Source: Pseudomonas sp. S04
Lineage (GTDB): Bacteria; Pseudomonadota; Gammaproteobacteria; Pseudomonadales; Pseudomonadaceae
NCBI RefSeq assembly: GCF_009834545.1
Contig: NZ_CP019427.1
Location: forward strand, 2,486,001-2,550,000
Direction: 5' to 3'
Length of the DNA stretch: 64,000 bases
The notes beneath the pieces are model-generated. The model did no database searches. It saw nothing but the letters and a program-made list of their open reading frames with translations, and was not told the DNA's origin. How positions within the stretch are numbered: position 1 is the first letter of the stretch; every line of letters starts with the position of its first letter. Shown here one piece after another: positions 55,642 through 64,000 of the stretch. The translations under genes were made by a program, and so were the position numbers.

Positions 55642-57918
55642 TCAGAATCGGCTGGTGACGCTCAGGCCCACCGTGCGGGGGTCGCCGTAGGTGATCACGT
55701 ATTGGCCGAGGGTGCCGTTGGGCCGTCCGTGGACTTGGTAGCGGCGGTCGGTGAGGTTGTTGACGAAGCCGGTGACGCTGAGTTTTTCATCCGGGCTGAA
55801 CCAGGTCAGGCGGCTGTTGGCCAAGGTGTAGTGCGCCTGGCTCAGGGTCTTGTCGGCGCTGCTCTGGCGGTCGGCGAGGAAGTATTCCTTGTCGCGGAAA
55901 CTCACGTCGCCACCGGCCACCAGCTTGCCGCCGATCTCCAGTGGGAAGGTGTAGTCGCCGCCCAGCGAAACTACGTTGCGCGGCGAGCGCACGAAGCTGT
56001 TGCCGCTGTAGTCGCCGGTGACCGCACCCGTATTGGGGTTGGTGTTCTTGAAGTCGGTGTACTCGGTGTCGAGGAACGAGATCGCCGCCCGCAGGTGCAG
56101 GTACTCGGTGGGCTGGCCTTCGAGTTCCAGCTCGGCACCCTTGACCTTGCCCGCGGCGCCGTTGGTCAAGGCGGTGGTCAGCACGCCGTTGTTGACCGTC
56201 AGCAGGTTGACCTGAATATCCGAGTAGTCGTAGTAGAAAATGTTCGCGTTGGCCGTCAGGCGACGGTCGAACCACTCGGATTTGAGGCCGATTTCATAGG
56301 CGTCGAGTTGTTCCGGATCGACCGTGGTCAACTGCGCCAGGCTGGTCGACAAGCCGGTGTTGAAGCCGCCGGAACGGAAGCCGTGGGCGTAGCGGAAGAA
56401 CACCCGCAGGTTGTCGTTGATCCGGTACTCCGGGGTCAGGTCGTAGGTCCAGGCTTCCCAGGTATTGGCTTCCTGGCGGTTGCCGTTGGTGCCGACGCCG
56501 CTCAGTGGAATCAGCGGGCCGTTGGCGCTGGCGCGGGTCAGTTGGGTCAGGTCGAGGTCGATGTCTTTCTTTTCCTGGGTGTAGCGCAGACCGCCGGTGA
56601 CAGTGAAATTGTCGGTGAAGTCATAGGTCAGGTTGCCGAACAGGGCGTAGCTGTCGGTCTTGTGGTCGTAGTTGAGGTCACGCAGGTCAGTGACCCCGCC
56701 AATCTGGTTGGAGCCACTGCCATTGGGCGTCGGGCCCGGGGTAATAAAGCGCGTGGCCGAGCTGTCGAGGGTCTCGTGGAAGTAGTGGGCGCCGGCCAGC
56801 CAGCGCAGGGTTTCCTGCTGGGGCGAGGCCAGGCGCAGTTCCTGGGAGTACTGGCTGTACTTGTTGTCGGCCGTGGCGGCGCCGTTGACTTCGTATGGCG
56901 TGTAGTCGGCATCGCTGGTGGACTGGCCGCGGATGTAGTCGTAGGCGGTGATCGAGGTCAGGGTGTAGTCGCCCAGGTTCCAGTTGAAGGTCAGCGAGGT
57001 GCCGTCATGGTCGAGCTTGGCATCTTCATTGACGTTGAGTTCGATGTCGCGGCCGTTCGGGCGCTGGTAGCCGACGTTGTAGTAACGTCCCACCGGCAGC
57101 GAGCCGTTGCTGCCGTCGCCATTGTGCTGGCGGGCGTGGACCTTGAGCAGGGCTTCGAGGTCAGGGTTCAACTGGGCAAGGAACTGCACGCGCACGGCTT
57201 TCTTGTTGACGTCACCGTAGGTGTGGCCGTCGGTGAGGTTCTCGGCGAACCCGTCGCGCTCCTCGGAGTACAGAGCCACCCGCGCGGCGAGTTTTTCATC
57301 CACCAGCACACCACCCAGGGCGCCGCTGACGATGCGTTCATCCTTGCTGCCGACACCTAGCGTGCCGTAGCCGTTGGTCTGGGCATCGAGGCTCGGTTTT
57401 TGCGAGATGATGTTGACCGCGCCCGCCGTGGTGTTCTTGCCGTACAGGGTGCCCTGGGGCCCGCGCAGAATCTCGATGCGCTCCAGGTCATACAGCGGGC
57501 CGCCACCGGCAATGGGTGCGTTGAGGTAGACGTCGTCGGAGTAGATCCCCACCGGGTACACGGTGGCAGCGCCGGTATCGCCAGTGCCCAGGCCGCGGAT
57601 GTACCAGCGGGGACGGCCGTCGCCGTCAGGGTTCTTCGCCGAGGCGTTGGGCACGAAGGTGGTGATGTCGCCCATCGACCGCACGCCGTCGGCCGTGATG
57701 CTGGTGCCCTGGATCGCCGACACCGCCACCGGGATCTCCTGCAGGGTTTCTTCCTTGTGCTGGGCGGTGACGGTCACGGTTTTCAGCGCCGGCTCGGTGC
57801 TGGTCTTGCCGGCGTCGCTTTCTGTTGTCTCGGCTGCCAGCAATCCCTCGCTGACGGCCCCCCCGGCCAGCAGCAAGGTGAGCCAGATACTCTTGGTGAT
57901 TGGATTAAGCTTATGCAT
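55642..57918 (-). CDS. TonB-dependent receptor of the organosulfur-type locus (second)
   Basis: 758 residues from ATG 57918 with GGGAG upstream. Signal peptide ending near LLAAE; plug with VTVTAQHKEETLQEIPVAVS and RPRWYIRGLGTGDTGAATVY; then a barrel ending in SVTSRF. This is the subfamily seen in sulfonate- and sulfate-ester-related loci. Only one Met lies beyond the start and there is no Cys. It is the first of the two receptor genes in transcription order, after the DszB-like genes. Confidence 0.85.
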   Translation of the reverse strand: MHKLNPITKSIWLTLLLAGGAVSEGLLAAETTESDAGKTSTEPALKTVTVTAQHKEETLQEIPVAVSAIQGTSITADGVRSMGDITTFVPNASAKNPDGDGRPRWYIRGLGTGDTGAATVYPVGIYSDDVYLNAPIAGGGPLYDLERIEILRGPQGTLYGKNTTAGAVNIISQKPSLDAQTNGYGTLGVGSKDERIVSGALGGVLVDEKLAARVALYSEERDGFAENLTDGHTYGDVNKKAVRVQFLAQLNPDLEALLKVHARQHNGDGSNGSLPVGRYYNVGYQRPNGRDIELNVNEDAKLDHDGTSLTFNWNLGDYTLTSITAYDYIRGQSTSDADYTPYEVNGAATADNKYSQYSQELRLASPQQETLRWLAGAHYFHETLDSSATRFITPGPTPNGSGSNQIGGVTDLRDLNYDHKTDSYALFGNLTYDFTDNFTVTGGLRYTQEKKDIDLDLTQLTRASANGPLIPLSGVGTNGNRQEANTWEAWTYDLTPEYRINDNLRVFFRYAHGFRSGGFNTGLSTSLAQLTTVDPEQLDAYEIGLKSEWFDRRLTANANIFYYDYSDIQVNLLTVNNGVLTTALTNGAAGKVKGAELELEGQPTEYLHLRAAISFLDTEYTDFKNTNPNTGAVTGDYSGNSFVRSPRNVVSLGGDYTFPLEIGGKLVAGGDVSFRDKEYFLADRQSSADKTLSQAHYTLANSRLTWFSPDEKLSVTGFVNNLTDRRYQVHGRPNGTLGQYVITYGDPRTVGLSVTSRF

Positions 57919-58138
57919 GTTGGTACTCCCCCGATAAAGTTTCACTAACAGGGGTAGAGCAGAGATCGTGCCAACAGCTTTGAGGGCTGTGCTGGTGGTT
58001 ACTTACTTTTGCTAAGTAGCTGATTGATAAAGGATAAAATTGGTATTTTGTTTGTTGTTAAAGCCTCGAAAAGTTCGGGTAAAAGTTGCCGGGAAATCCC
58101 CTGTCGATTATTCAGCATGGGTTGCTGTGAGGCTGCTG

Positions 58139-58176
58139 CTGTAGCAACACAACTGCCAACCGTTGTGTTGCTACAG
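58139..58176. terminator. Perfect 15-bp inverted repeat after the DszB-like operon
   Basis: CTGTAGCAACACAAC (58139-58153) and GTTGTGTTGCTACAG (58162-58176) with an 8-bp spacer, 6 bp beyond the stop of the first DszB-like gene. No U-run follows in the direction of transcription, so it may be a terminator aided by Rho, an mRNA stabiliser or a protein site. Confidence 0.55.
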
Positions 58177-58181
58177 GGTCA

Positions 58182-59240
58182 TCAGACCGCGACTCTCGAG
58201 GTCGAGCCAATTACCGTTTCCAGCACGCTGAAGTCGATCCACTCGCGTACATCGAACCGCCGTGGAATGAAGTCCCAGCGGTGCAGGAAATCGGTGAAGT
58301 CCTGCAGGGCGGTAATCGAGCGGCTGTCCAGAGTGGTGCGCAAACGCCGGTGTGCGTCTTCGCCATAGGCGGCGGCCACCCAGTACTCGCTGGTGTTAAG
58401 CTCGCGGGCGAGAAAGCGCCGGGTTTCATCCGGGTTGGCCCACGCCCATTGCTCGGTGCGCAGCACGGTGTCGACGATTTTCACACTGGCATCGAAGTGT
58501 TCGTGCAGCAGGTGGGTGTCGACGGTCAGGGTGCGCGGCGTGCCGTTGTTGGAGCGAATCAGTGGGTCGGGGTGCGAGCCGGTATCGACCACCACCTGCA
58601 AGCCGAATTCGTTGGCCAGGTGTACGGCGTGGGCGCCCTTGAGGAAAATCGCGTCGATGTCGCCGCGCAGCAGGCCGATCAGCTCGTTATTGCGCTGGCT
58701 GAAGCGGCTGGTGCCGAGGCTGACTTCCGAGCCATACACATGTTGCTTCTGATCGTCGCTGTAGGTGCCGCCGTAGGGGTAGTCCACCAGCTCGACATCG
58801 CTGACATTCAGGCCCTCCAACTTGAGTGCGTTCTCCAGTCCGCGCAACGCTTGGGCGCGGGTGAAGTCGATCTGCACGTTGGCCCATTTCGGTACGCCGA
58901 AGCGGCGGTTCTTCAGGTCGCGAATGCTCTTCACCCCGCTTTCGGCGGTGGTCAGGATCAGTTGCACCTCATCGCTCCAGGACAATCCCAGGACCCGGGT
59001 CTGCACTCCACTGGCGTAGGCCCAGATAGCCGGGATATTGCCGCCGTGACGCACCGAGTTTTTCAGGTGATGGTCATAGTGGGCCTCGCGAACTTCCCGC
59101 TCGCTGGACTCACGCAATGACTGGATATTGGTGCCGAATGGCTGGAAAGCCTCGGCCAGGCGCCCGGATTGCACCGCAATGCCAAGCCCGGTGGGCACCG
59201 GGCTGTGGGTGTACCAGAGGGTATCGAGTGGTTTGCTCAT
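58182..59240 (-). CDS. DszB-like protein with Ser at the catalytic Cys position
   Basis: 352 residues, leaderless (MSKPLDTLWYTHSPVPTG). It belongs with the sulfinate desulfinase DszB within the SsuA/THI5 fold. DszB uses Cys27, His60 and Arg70. Here S13 replaces the Cys, while H54 and R64 (in SVRHGGNIP) keep their 10-residue spacing. The initiator is the only Met and there is no Cys. It may bind rather than cleave the ligand or use another chemistry. It follows the Cys-bearing paralogue by 67 bp. An upstream GTG at 59276 is a less likely start. Confidence 0.7.
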   Translation of the reverse strand: MSKPLDTLWYTHSPVPTGLGIAVQSGRLAEAFQPFGTNIQSLRESSEREVREAHYDHHLKNSVRHGGNIPAIWAYASGVQTRVLGLSWSDEVQLILTTAESGVKSIRDLKNRRFGVPKWANVQIDFTRAQALRGLENALKLEGLNVSDVELVDYPYGGTYSDDQKQHVYGSEVSLGTSRFSQRNNELIGLLRGDIDAIFLKGAHAVHLANEFGLQVVVDTGSHPDPLIRSNNGTPRTLTVDTHLLHEHFDASVKIVDTVLRTEQWAWANPDETRRFLARELNTSEYWVAAAYGEDAHRRLRTTLDSRSITALQDFTDFLHRWDFIPRRFDVREWIDFSVLETVIGSTSRVAV

Positions 59241-59307
59241 AAAGGGGTCTTCGTTCGAGTCCATGAAACCGATCACCCCGCCGCGCTAGGGTGATCGTGC
59301 GGTAGGG

Positions 59308-60351
59308 TTAGCCGGCGAGGGCGGTCTGCAGGGCTTGTAGCGGACGCGGGTCGATCCATTGGCGCACGTCAAAACTGTTCGGGATAAAGCGCCAGCGGTG
59401 CAGGAAGTGAGTGAAGTCCTGCAGGGCGTCGATGGCCTGTTCGTCGAGTGCGGTGTGCAGGCGCTGGTGGGCGTTGTCGCCGTAGGCGGCGCTGACCCAG
59501 TACTCGCTGCTGTTGGTTTCCCGCGCCAGGTAGCGGCGGGTTTCATCCGGATGGGTATGAGCCCACTGTTCGGCCCGCAGCACCGCGTCGAGAATGCCGC
59601 AAGCCACCTCAAAATGCTGCTCCAGCAGGTGCAGGTCGACCGCCAGGGTGCGTGGCGTGCCGTTGTTGCTGCGGATCAGCGGGTCGGGGTGGGCCCCCGT
59701 GTCGATCACCGTGTGCAGGCCGAAGTCGTGGGCGTACTGGGCGGCGCTGGCACCCTTGAGGAAAATCGCGTCGACTTCGCCGCGCAGCAGGCCGATCAGT
59801 TCCAGGTTGCGCCCCTCGACCCGTTGCGCCGCTACCGGCGTGCCATTGACGGTATGCACCTGCGGGTCGCTGAAGGTGCCGCCATACACAAAGTTCACCA
59901 GTCGCACGTCGCCCACCTGCAGGCCTTCGAGCTTGAGGGCGTTCTCCAGGCCACGCAGGGCCTGTGCCCGGGTGAAATCGATCTGCGCACCGGCCCAGTC
60001 CGGCAGGCCGAAGCTGCGGCCCTTGAGGTCCTTGACGGTTTTTATGCCGCTGTCAGGAAGGGTCAGGATCAGTTGCACTTCGTCGGCCCACGACAGGCCG
60101 ATCACCCGGGTCTCGCGGCCCTGGGCGCGGGCCCAGATCGCCGGGATATTGCCGCCGTGGCGCACCGAATTCTGCAAGCTGTGATCGAAGTGCGACTCGC
60201 GCACCGCCTTGTCCGTGGACTCGCGCAGCGATTGCACCCGGGTGCCGAGGGCGCCTACGGTGTCCTGCAACCAGCCTTTTTGCACGGCGATCCCCAACCC
60301 CGTGGGGACCGGGCAGCGGGTGTACCAGAGCGTATCGAGTGGATGGGTCAT
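59308..60351 (-). CDS. DszB-like sulfinate desulfinase candidate with catalytic Cys
   Basis: 347 residues from ATG 60351 (GGGAG upstream), with no signal peptide. C13 in YTRCPVPTG matches DszB Cys27, H54 in RESHFDH matches His60, and R64 with G66-G67 in VRHGGNIP matches Arg70 and its Gly pair. DszB hydrolyses 2'-hydroxybiphenyl-2-sulfinate to release sulfite. Only one Met (the start) and two Cys occur, so keeping C13 is telling. It follows an SsuD-like monooxygenase by 20 bp. Predicted role: desulfination of an unknown sulfinate in the cytoplasm. Confidence 0.75.
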   Translation of the reverse strand: MTHPLDTLWYTRCPVPTGLGIAVQKGWLQDTVGALGTRVQSLRESTDKAVRESHFDHSLQNSVRHGGNIPAIWARAQGRETRVIGLSWADEVQLILTLPDSGIKTVKDLKGRSFGLPDWAGAQIDFTRAQALRGLENALKLEGLQVGDVRLVNFVYGGTFSDPQVHTVNGTPVAAQRVEGRNLELIGLLRGEVDAIFLKGASAAQYAHDFGLHTVIDTGAHPDPLIRSNNGTPRTLAVDLHLLEQHFEVACGILDAVLRAEQWAHTHPDETRRYLARETNSSEYWVSAAYGDNAHQRLHTALDEQAIDALQDFTHFLHRWRFIPNSFDVRQWIDPRPLQALQTALAG

Positions 60352-60371
60352 CAAGTCGTCTCCCTCAGCGC

Positions 60372-61532
60372 TCAGGCGCTGGCTTTGAGTGCGGTTGCCG
60401 GGCTGGCAGCGGGGCGCTGGTGCACCAGCGGCAGGACTTCCTGGCCGATGCGCAAGGCCTCTTCGAGGTGCGGGTTGCCGGCGAGGATGAAGGTCGAGAA
60501 ACCGGCATCGCGGTATTCCACCAGGCGTTCGGCGATGTTCTGGTGGCTGCCCACCAGGCCCACGGTCGGCCCTGGCTTGGCCTTGGCGAAACCGGCCCAC
60601 AGGTTGGGGCCGATGATCAGGTCGTCGAAGCGATCGACATTCTGGTGGTAGGCGGTCTGCCGTGCGCCACCGACCGAGTCCGAGCCGCTGGTGAAGCCCT
60701 TGGCGACCACGCTGCTCTGGCCCTCGAGCTTGTCGAACTGGCGGCGCAGGTCGGCCCAGGCCTGTTCTTCGGTTTCCCGGGCGAACAGGTCGACCCGCAG
60801 CCCGAAGCGCACGCTACGCCCCTGTTTGTCGGCCAGCTCACGCACTCGTTCGATGTGCGGCTTGAGCTTGTCGATCGGCTCGGCCCAGTTCAGGTAGACG
60901 TCGGCGTGCTTGGCGGCGACGTCCAGCGCGGCGTCGGAGAAACCGGAGAAGTACACGCCGGGCTTGCGTTCCTGATGCAGGCCGTGGGGCAGGGCGCCGT
61001 TCTCCAGTTGATAGATATCGCCGTCGTAGGAGAACCGCTCGTTCTGCCACAGGCCCTGGATGATGTCGAGGAACTCGCCGGTGCGCTTGTAGCGCAGGTC
61101 GTGTTCGAGGAAGTCACCGTTGGCGCGTTGGCTGGCCGGGTTGCCGCCGGTGATGATGTTCCACTCCAGGCGGCCACGGCTGAGGTTCTGCAGGATGGCC
61201 GCCTGTTGCGCGGCGTAGGCCGGCAGGGTCCAGGTGGCCTGGAAGGCGATCAGGAACTTGATGCGCCGGGTATCCCGGGCCAGCGCCGCCGCGGCGATCC
61301 AGGGCTCCGGCCCGGTGGGTAGCAGCGCGCCTTCAAACCCGGCCAGCTCCGCGGCCTTGGCCACCTGGGCGATGTAGTCGATGTAGGTGAAGTCGTCCGG
61401 CTCGCCATTGGGCAAGCGCCCCGGAGCGATGTTGCCAGGGCGGTGGTGGGAGGTGCCGCGATTGTGTTTGTCGGTGCTCAACTGCGGCCCGTCGGTGCCC
61501 AGCGGTAGACGCCAGAAAAATTCAGTGCTCAT
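60372..61532 (-). CDS. SsuD-like FMNH2-dependent alkanesulfonate/sulfone monooxygenase
   Basis: 386 residues of the bacterial luciferase-like family: EFFWRLPLGTDG at the start, SRGRLEWNIITGGNPASQ and DLRYKRTGEFLDIIQGLW in the barrel, and VYFSGFSDAALDVAAKHADVYLNW. It oxidises a C-S bond in sulfonates or sulfones with reduced flavin from a separate reductase. No Met beyond the start and no Cys. AGGAGCACCC precedes the ATG. It is the first gene of an operon with two DszB-like genes, so its product may be a sulfinate or sulfite. Confidence 0.85.
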   Translation of the reverse strand: MSTEFFWRLPLGTDGPQLSTDKHNRGTSHHRPGNIAPGRLPNGEPDDFTYIDYIAQVAKAAELAGFEGALLPTGPEPWIAAAALARDTRRIKFLIAFQATWTLPAYAAQQAAILQNLSRGRLEWNIITGGNPASQRANGDFLEHDLRYKRTGEFLDIIQGLWQNERFSYDGDIYQLENGALPHGLHQERKPGVYFSGFSDAALDVAAKHADVYLNWAEPIDKLKPHIERVRELADKQGRSVRFGLRVDLFARETEEQAWADLRRQFDKLEGQSSVVAKGFTSGSDSVGGARQTAYHQNVDRFDDLIIGPNLWAGFAKAKPGPTVGLVGSHQNIAERLVEYRDAGFSTFILAGNPHLEEALRIGQEVLPLVHQRPAASPATALKASA

Positions 61533-61769
61533 GGGTGCTCCTGATTCAGTAACGCGTGCGAGGACGCCTTGCAGGGATGATTGCAACGGACATGCCATGG
61601 CGCCTGGAACGGCTTGCGGGCCGCAGGGGCTGGGGATTGGGCGCTGAAGGTGCGGACAGTTGCGCCAGGGCTGCGTCTGTAGCAGCAGCCCGTCAGCCGT
61701 GGTTGTTGAAGCGGCAACAGCCCGAGCGTGCGGCGACTGGCATTGTCTGCAGATTTGGCATGCGCCCGC

Positions 61770-62021
61770 TCAACTTGTGGGAGCTGGCGCCCGCTTGCGG
61801 CTTGCCAGCGATAGCGGTGGGTCAGGCGCCATCGATGTTGAACACCACTAGATCTGTGGGAGCGGGCTTGCCCGCGATGGCGGTGTGTCAGGCACCAGCG
61901 ATGTTGAATGTGCTGGCCCCATCGCGAGCAAGCTCGCTCCCACAGTGATTTTGGCTGTTCGCAGATTTTGCGTTCTGGCCCCATCGCTAGCAGGCCGCAA
62001 GCGGGCGCTAGCTCCCCCAAT
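61770..62021. repeat. Cluster of REP-type units
   Basis: At least four units of the GAGCAAGCTCGCTCCCAC / CCCGCTTGCGG types fill the gap between the SsuD-like promoter region and the ABC exporter stop. The rest of the 493-bp gap (61533-61769) shows no recognisable element. Confidence 0.7.
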
Positions 62022-62025
62022 CAAT

Positions 62026-63876
62026 TCAGGCCGGCTGGCCCATCTCCTCGAGGGAGGCACTGCGCAAATAGGTCTGGTACAGCGCCGCATAGGCTCCACC
62101 CTGGGCAATCAACTGGCGGTGCGGGCCTTGTTCGACCAGGCGGCCGCGTTGAATCACCGCGATCCGGTCGGCGTCGCGAATGGTCGCCAGGCGGTGAGCG
62201 ATGATGATCGCCGTACGGCCTTCGCACAGTCGCCGGAATGCCCGCTGAATACGCCGCTCGGTATGGATGTCGACCGCCGAGGTGGCCTCGTCCAGCACCA
62301 GCACCGCCGGGTCGGCGAGGTAGGCCCGCACCAGGCACACCAGTTGCCGCTGGCCATGGCTCAGGTGCCCGCCCAAAGGCCCGACTTCGCTGTGGTACTG
62401 GTGTGGCAGGCGCTCCAGCACCTCGTCGGCCCCCAGCTCGCGGGCCGCGGCGATCAGTGTTGCATCGCTGGCGTCGGGAGCGGCCAGGCGCAGGTTGTCG
62501 AGGATGGTGCCGCTGAACAACACGTTGTCCTGCAGCACCACGCCAACGTTGCGGCGCAGCGCCTGCTGGGTCAGTTCGCGCACGTCGATGCCGTCGAGTC
62601 GGACTGCCCCCGCCTGCACCTCGTAGAAGCGCGTCAACAACTGCACCAGGGTGCTCTTGCCATGGCCTGAAGGGCCGACGATCGCCAGCACTTCTCCCGC
62701 GCGAACCTGCAAATCCAACTGATCGATCACCGGCGTCGGGCTGTGGGGGTCGTAGGCGAAACTCACCTGCTCGAAGCTCACGTCGCCACGCGCCCGGTCC
62801 AGGAGGCGTGGGGTAGGGCTGTCGGTGATCTGCGGGCGGGTGTCGAGCAACAGGAAGATCCGCTGCGCCGACGCCGAACCGGTGGCGTAGCGCTCGAACA
62901 GGTCCGACAGTTCCTGCAAAGGCCCAAGAAACAGGAACACGTAGAACAGGCTTTCAGCGATCTGGCCCACACTGACATCCGCTTGCGCCAGGCCATAGGC
63001 CCCCACCAGCAACAGCAGCGCCATGCCGGCGGAACTGAGCAGCGCGGTGAACGGCGCGAACCAGCTGGAGCGCAGGCTGCCGCGGATCAGTGCCTGGTTG
63101 AAGTCCTCGAGCAGACCACGGTAGCGCCGCAGGTTCGGAGTCTGTTGCGCGCACTGTTGCAACATCCGCGCGCCGCTGACGCTTTCCACCAGGTGCGCGG
63201 TGAAGCGGCTGCGGTTCTCCGCGACCTTGGCCCAGTTGCGTTGGGAGATGCGCTTGAAGCTCCAGGTCGCCAGCACCAGCAAGGGCACGGTGGCGACCAG
63301 GCTGAGGAAGAAACGCGGGTCGATCCGCCACAGCATCACGGCCGCCAGCCCGCAGCGCAGCAGTGCGCCCAGCAGCTCCGGCGGGCCCTGGATCAGCAGC
63401 GGTTCGAGGCTGTCGACATCGCGGTCGGCGCGGGAAATGATGCGCCCGGCCTTGGTCCGGTCGAAGTAGCTGACACTCAGGCTCTGCACGTGGGCGAACA
63501 CCCGCACTCGCAGGTCATTGAGTACACGGATCGCCGCGCCGCCGGCGACGAACTGCGAGACCCCGGCCAGCAGGAACCGACCAAGCCAGCTCGCCGCCAG
63601 GCCGAGACCCAGCCACAGCACCAGGCGCTCATCGAGCAACCAATGATCCTGCTGCTGGATCAGCCCACGGTCCAGCAGTTCGCGCACGAACCAGGGCCGC
63701 AGGAACACGGTGAACACCAGCAGCAGCTCGATGCCGATCACCGCGGCGATCGACCCGCGTATCGGTTTGAGCAGCGGCAGCAGGCGCGTCAACATGCTGC
63801 GGTCGAGAGCCTTTTTTGCCAGTGCTTCTTCAATTTCAATATCGCTCAAGGCTGTGCCGGCGATTGGATTAGCCAT
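62026..63876 (-). CDS. ABC exporter half-transporter (membrane-ATPase fusion)
   Basis: 616 residues: an N-terminal 6-helix membrane domain (about 40-330) and a C-terminal ATPase with Walker A GPSGHGKST, signature LSHGQRQL (a variant of LSGGQ), Walker B AVLVLDEATSAVD and H-loop IAHRL. It starts at ATG 63876 and overlaps the end of a second exporter gene by 8 bases, so the pair likely forms a heterodimeric exporter of the MdlAB/SmdAB type. Substrate unknown (drug or lipid-like). It is probably not part of the sulfur locus. Confidence 0.85.
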   Translation of the reverse strand: MANPIAGTALSDIEIEEALAKKALDRSMLTRLLPLLKPIRGSIAAVIGIELLLVFTVFLRPWFVRELLDRGLIQQQDHWLLDERLVLWLGLGLAASWLGRFLLAGVSQFVAGGAAIRVLNDLRVRVFAHVQSLSVSYFDRTKAGRIISRADRDVDSLEPLLIQGPPELLGALLRCGLAAVMLWRIDPRFFLSLVATVPLLVLATWSFKRISQRNWAKVAENRSRFTAHLVESVSGARMLQQCAQQTPNLRRYRGLLEDFNQALIRGSLRSSWFAPFTALLSSAGMALLLLVGAYGLAQADVSVGQIAESLFYVFLFLGPLQELSDLFERYATGSASAQRIFLLLDTRPQITDSPTPRLLDRARGDVSFEQVSFAYDPHSPTPVIDQLDLQVRAGEVLAIVGPSGHGKSTLVQLLTRFYEVQAGAVRLDGIDVRELTQQALRRNVGVVLQDNVLFSGTILDNLRLAAPDASDATLIAAARELGADEVLERLPHQYHSEVGPLGGHLSHGQRQLVCLVRAYLADPAVLVLDEATSAVDIHTERRIQRAFRRLCEGRTAIIIAHRLATIRDADRIAVIQRGRLVEQGPHRQLIAQGGAYAALYQTYLRSASLEEMGQPA

Positions 63877-64000
63877 GGTCGATCCCTAGCAGGTCGCGGT
63901 AGTCGGGGTGGGTTTGCAGCAGTTCGCAGTGCTGGCCGCTGGCGACGATCCGGCCGTCCTGGAGCATCAGCACGCGGTCGGCGAGGAGGATGGTCGAGAG
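63869..64000 (-). CDS. C-terminal end of a second ABC exporter half-transporter (partial)
   Basis: The visible 43 codons read STILLADRVLMLQDGRIVASG, then QHCELLQTHPDYRDLLGIDHG and a stop. This is the end of an ABC ATPase domain after the H-loop. Its stop overlaps the start of the next exporter gene. The gene continues beyond the right edge. Confidence 0.8.
   Translation of the reverse strand, partial: LSTILLADRVLMLQDGRIVASGQHCELLQTHPDYRDLLGIDHG

Overview
The window looks like a chromosomal segment of a fluorescens-group Pseudomonas. The grounds are high G+C, many REP-type palindromes of the GAGCAAGCTCGC family between genes, an OprD-family porin, a sigma54-type nirBD promoter and close resemblance to Pseudomonas protein families throughout. 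No rRNA, tRNA, CRISPR array, prophage or complete insertion sequence was seen. Most of the window is accessory nutrient-scavenging operons placed side by side.

Layout. 1-5.8 kb: secreted M20 dipeptidase (cut by the left edge), secreted GH101/129-like glycosidase, a CigR-like small protein, a Gly-rich secreted protein and a small CxxC protein. 5.8-13.2 kb: a purine-type cluster with a LysR regulator, an amidohydrolase-type deaminase, an NCS2/AzgA permease, and three genes resembling NdmE, NdmD and NdmC of caffeine-degrading P. putida. The oxygenase (NdmC-like) has no Rieske domain and its reductase partner carries one. 13.4-22.3 kb: two divergent operons for a sugar acid (IlvD/Edd dehydratase, FAH-family dehydratase, LysR, semialdehyde dehydrogenase, MFS transporter, SDR, FAH-family hydrolase), with two matching inverted-repeat sites. 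22.6-29.3 kb: a thiamine-like uptake operon (leaderless THI5/NMT1 protein, small-molecule kinase, rhodanese, TonB receptor, PnuC/PnuT transporter, GntR regulator). 29.7-36.0 kb: a protein that is 40% methionine with 15 cysteines, then a 53-residue ORF coupled to an XRE/cupin regulator, divergent from an operon with a fused betaine-type ABC transporter, its binding protein, a homocysteine methyltransferase and MsrA.

36.1-43.1 kb: a large composite palindromic repeat, nirBD behind a sigma54 promoter and a leader terminator, a fragment of a CBS-domain gene, an OprD-type porin and a DUF1624 membrane protein. 43.5-49.0 kb: a 1375-residue secreted protein (binding module, sorbosone-dehydrogenase-like propeller, two CxxCH motifs, planctomycete-type DUF1592/1588/1595 regions) followed by a Tat-exported DUF1552 protein. 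49.5-50.4 kb: a second copy of the large repeat. 50.5-61.5 kb: an organosulfur-type locus with an ABC importer (ATPase and two permeases), two TonB receptors, two leaderless DszB-like proteins and an SsuD-like flavin monooxygenase. The receptors, DszB-like proteins and monooxygenase are almost free of Met and Cys. 62.0-64.0 kb: an ABC exporter pair, the second member cut by the right edge.

The observations most worth following are the split Rieske N-demethylase with a purine deaminase and permease, the DszB-like pair in a sulfur-sparing locus, the cytochrome/DUF1592-DUF1552 pair and the Met/Cys-rich protein beside a methionine operon. All assignments come from reading the sequence and recalled family knowledge; no database search was run.
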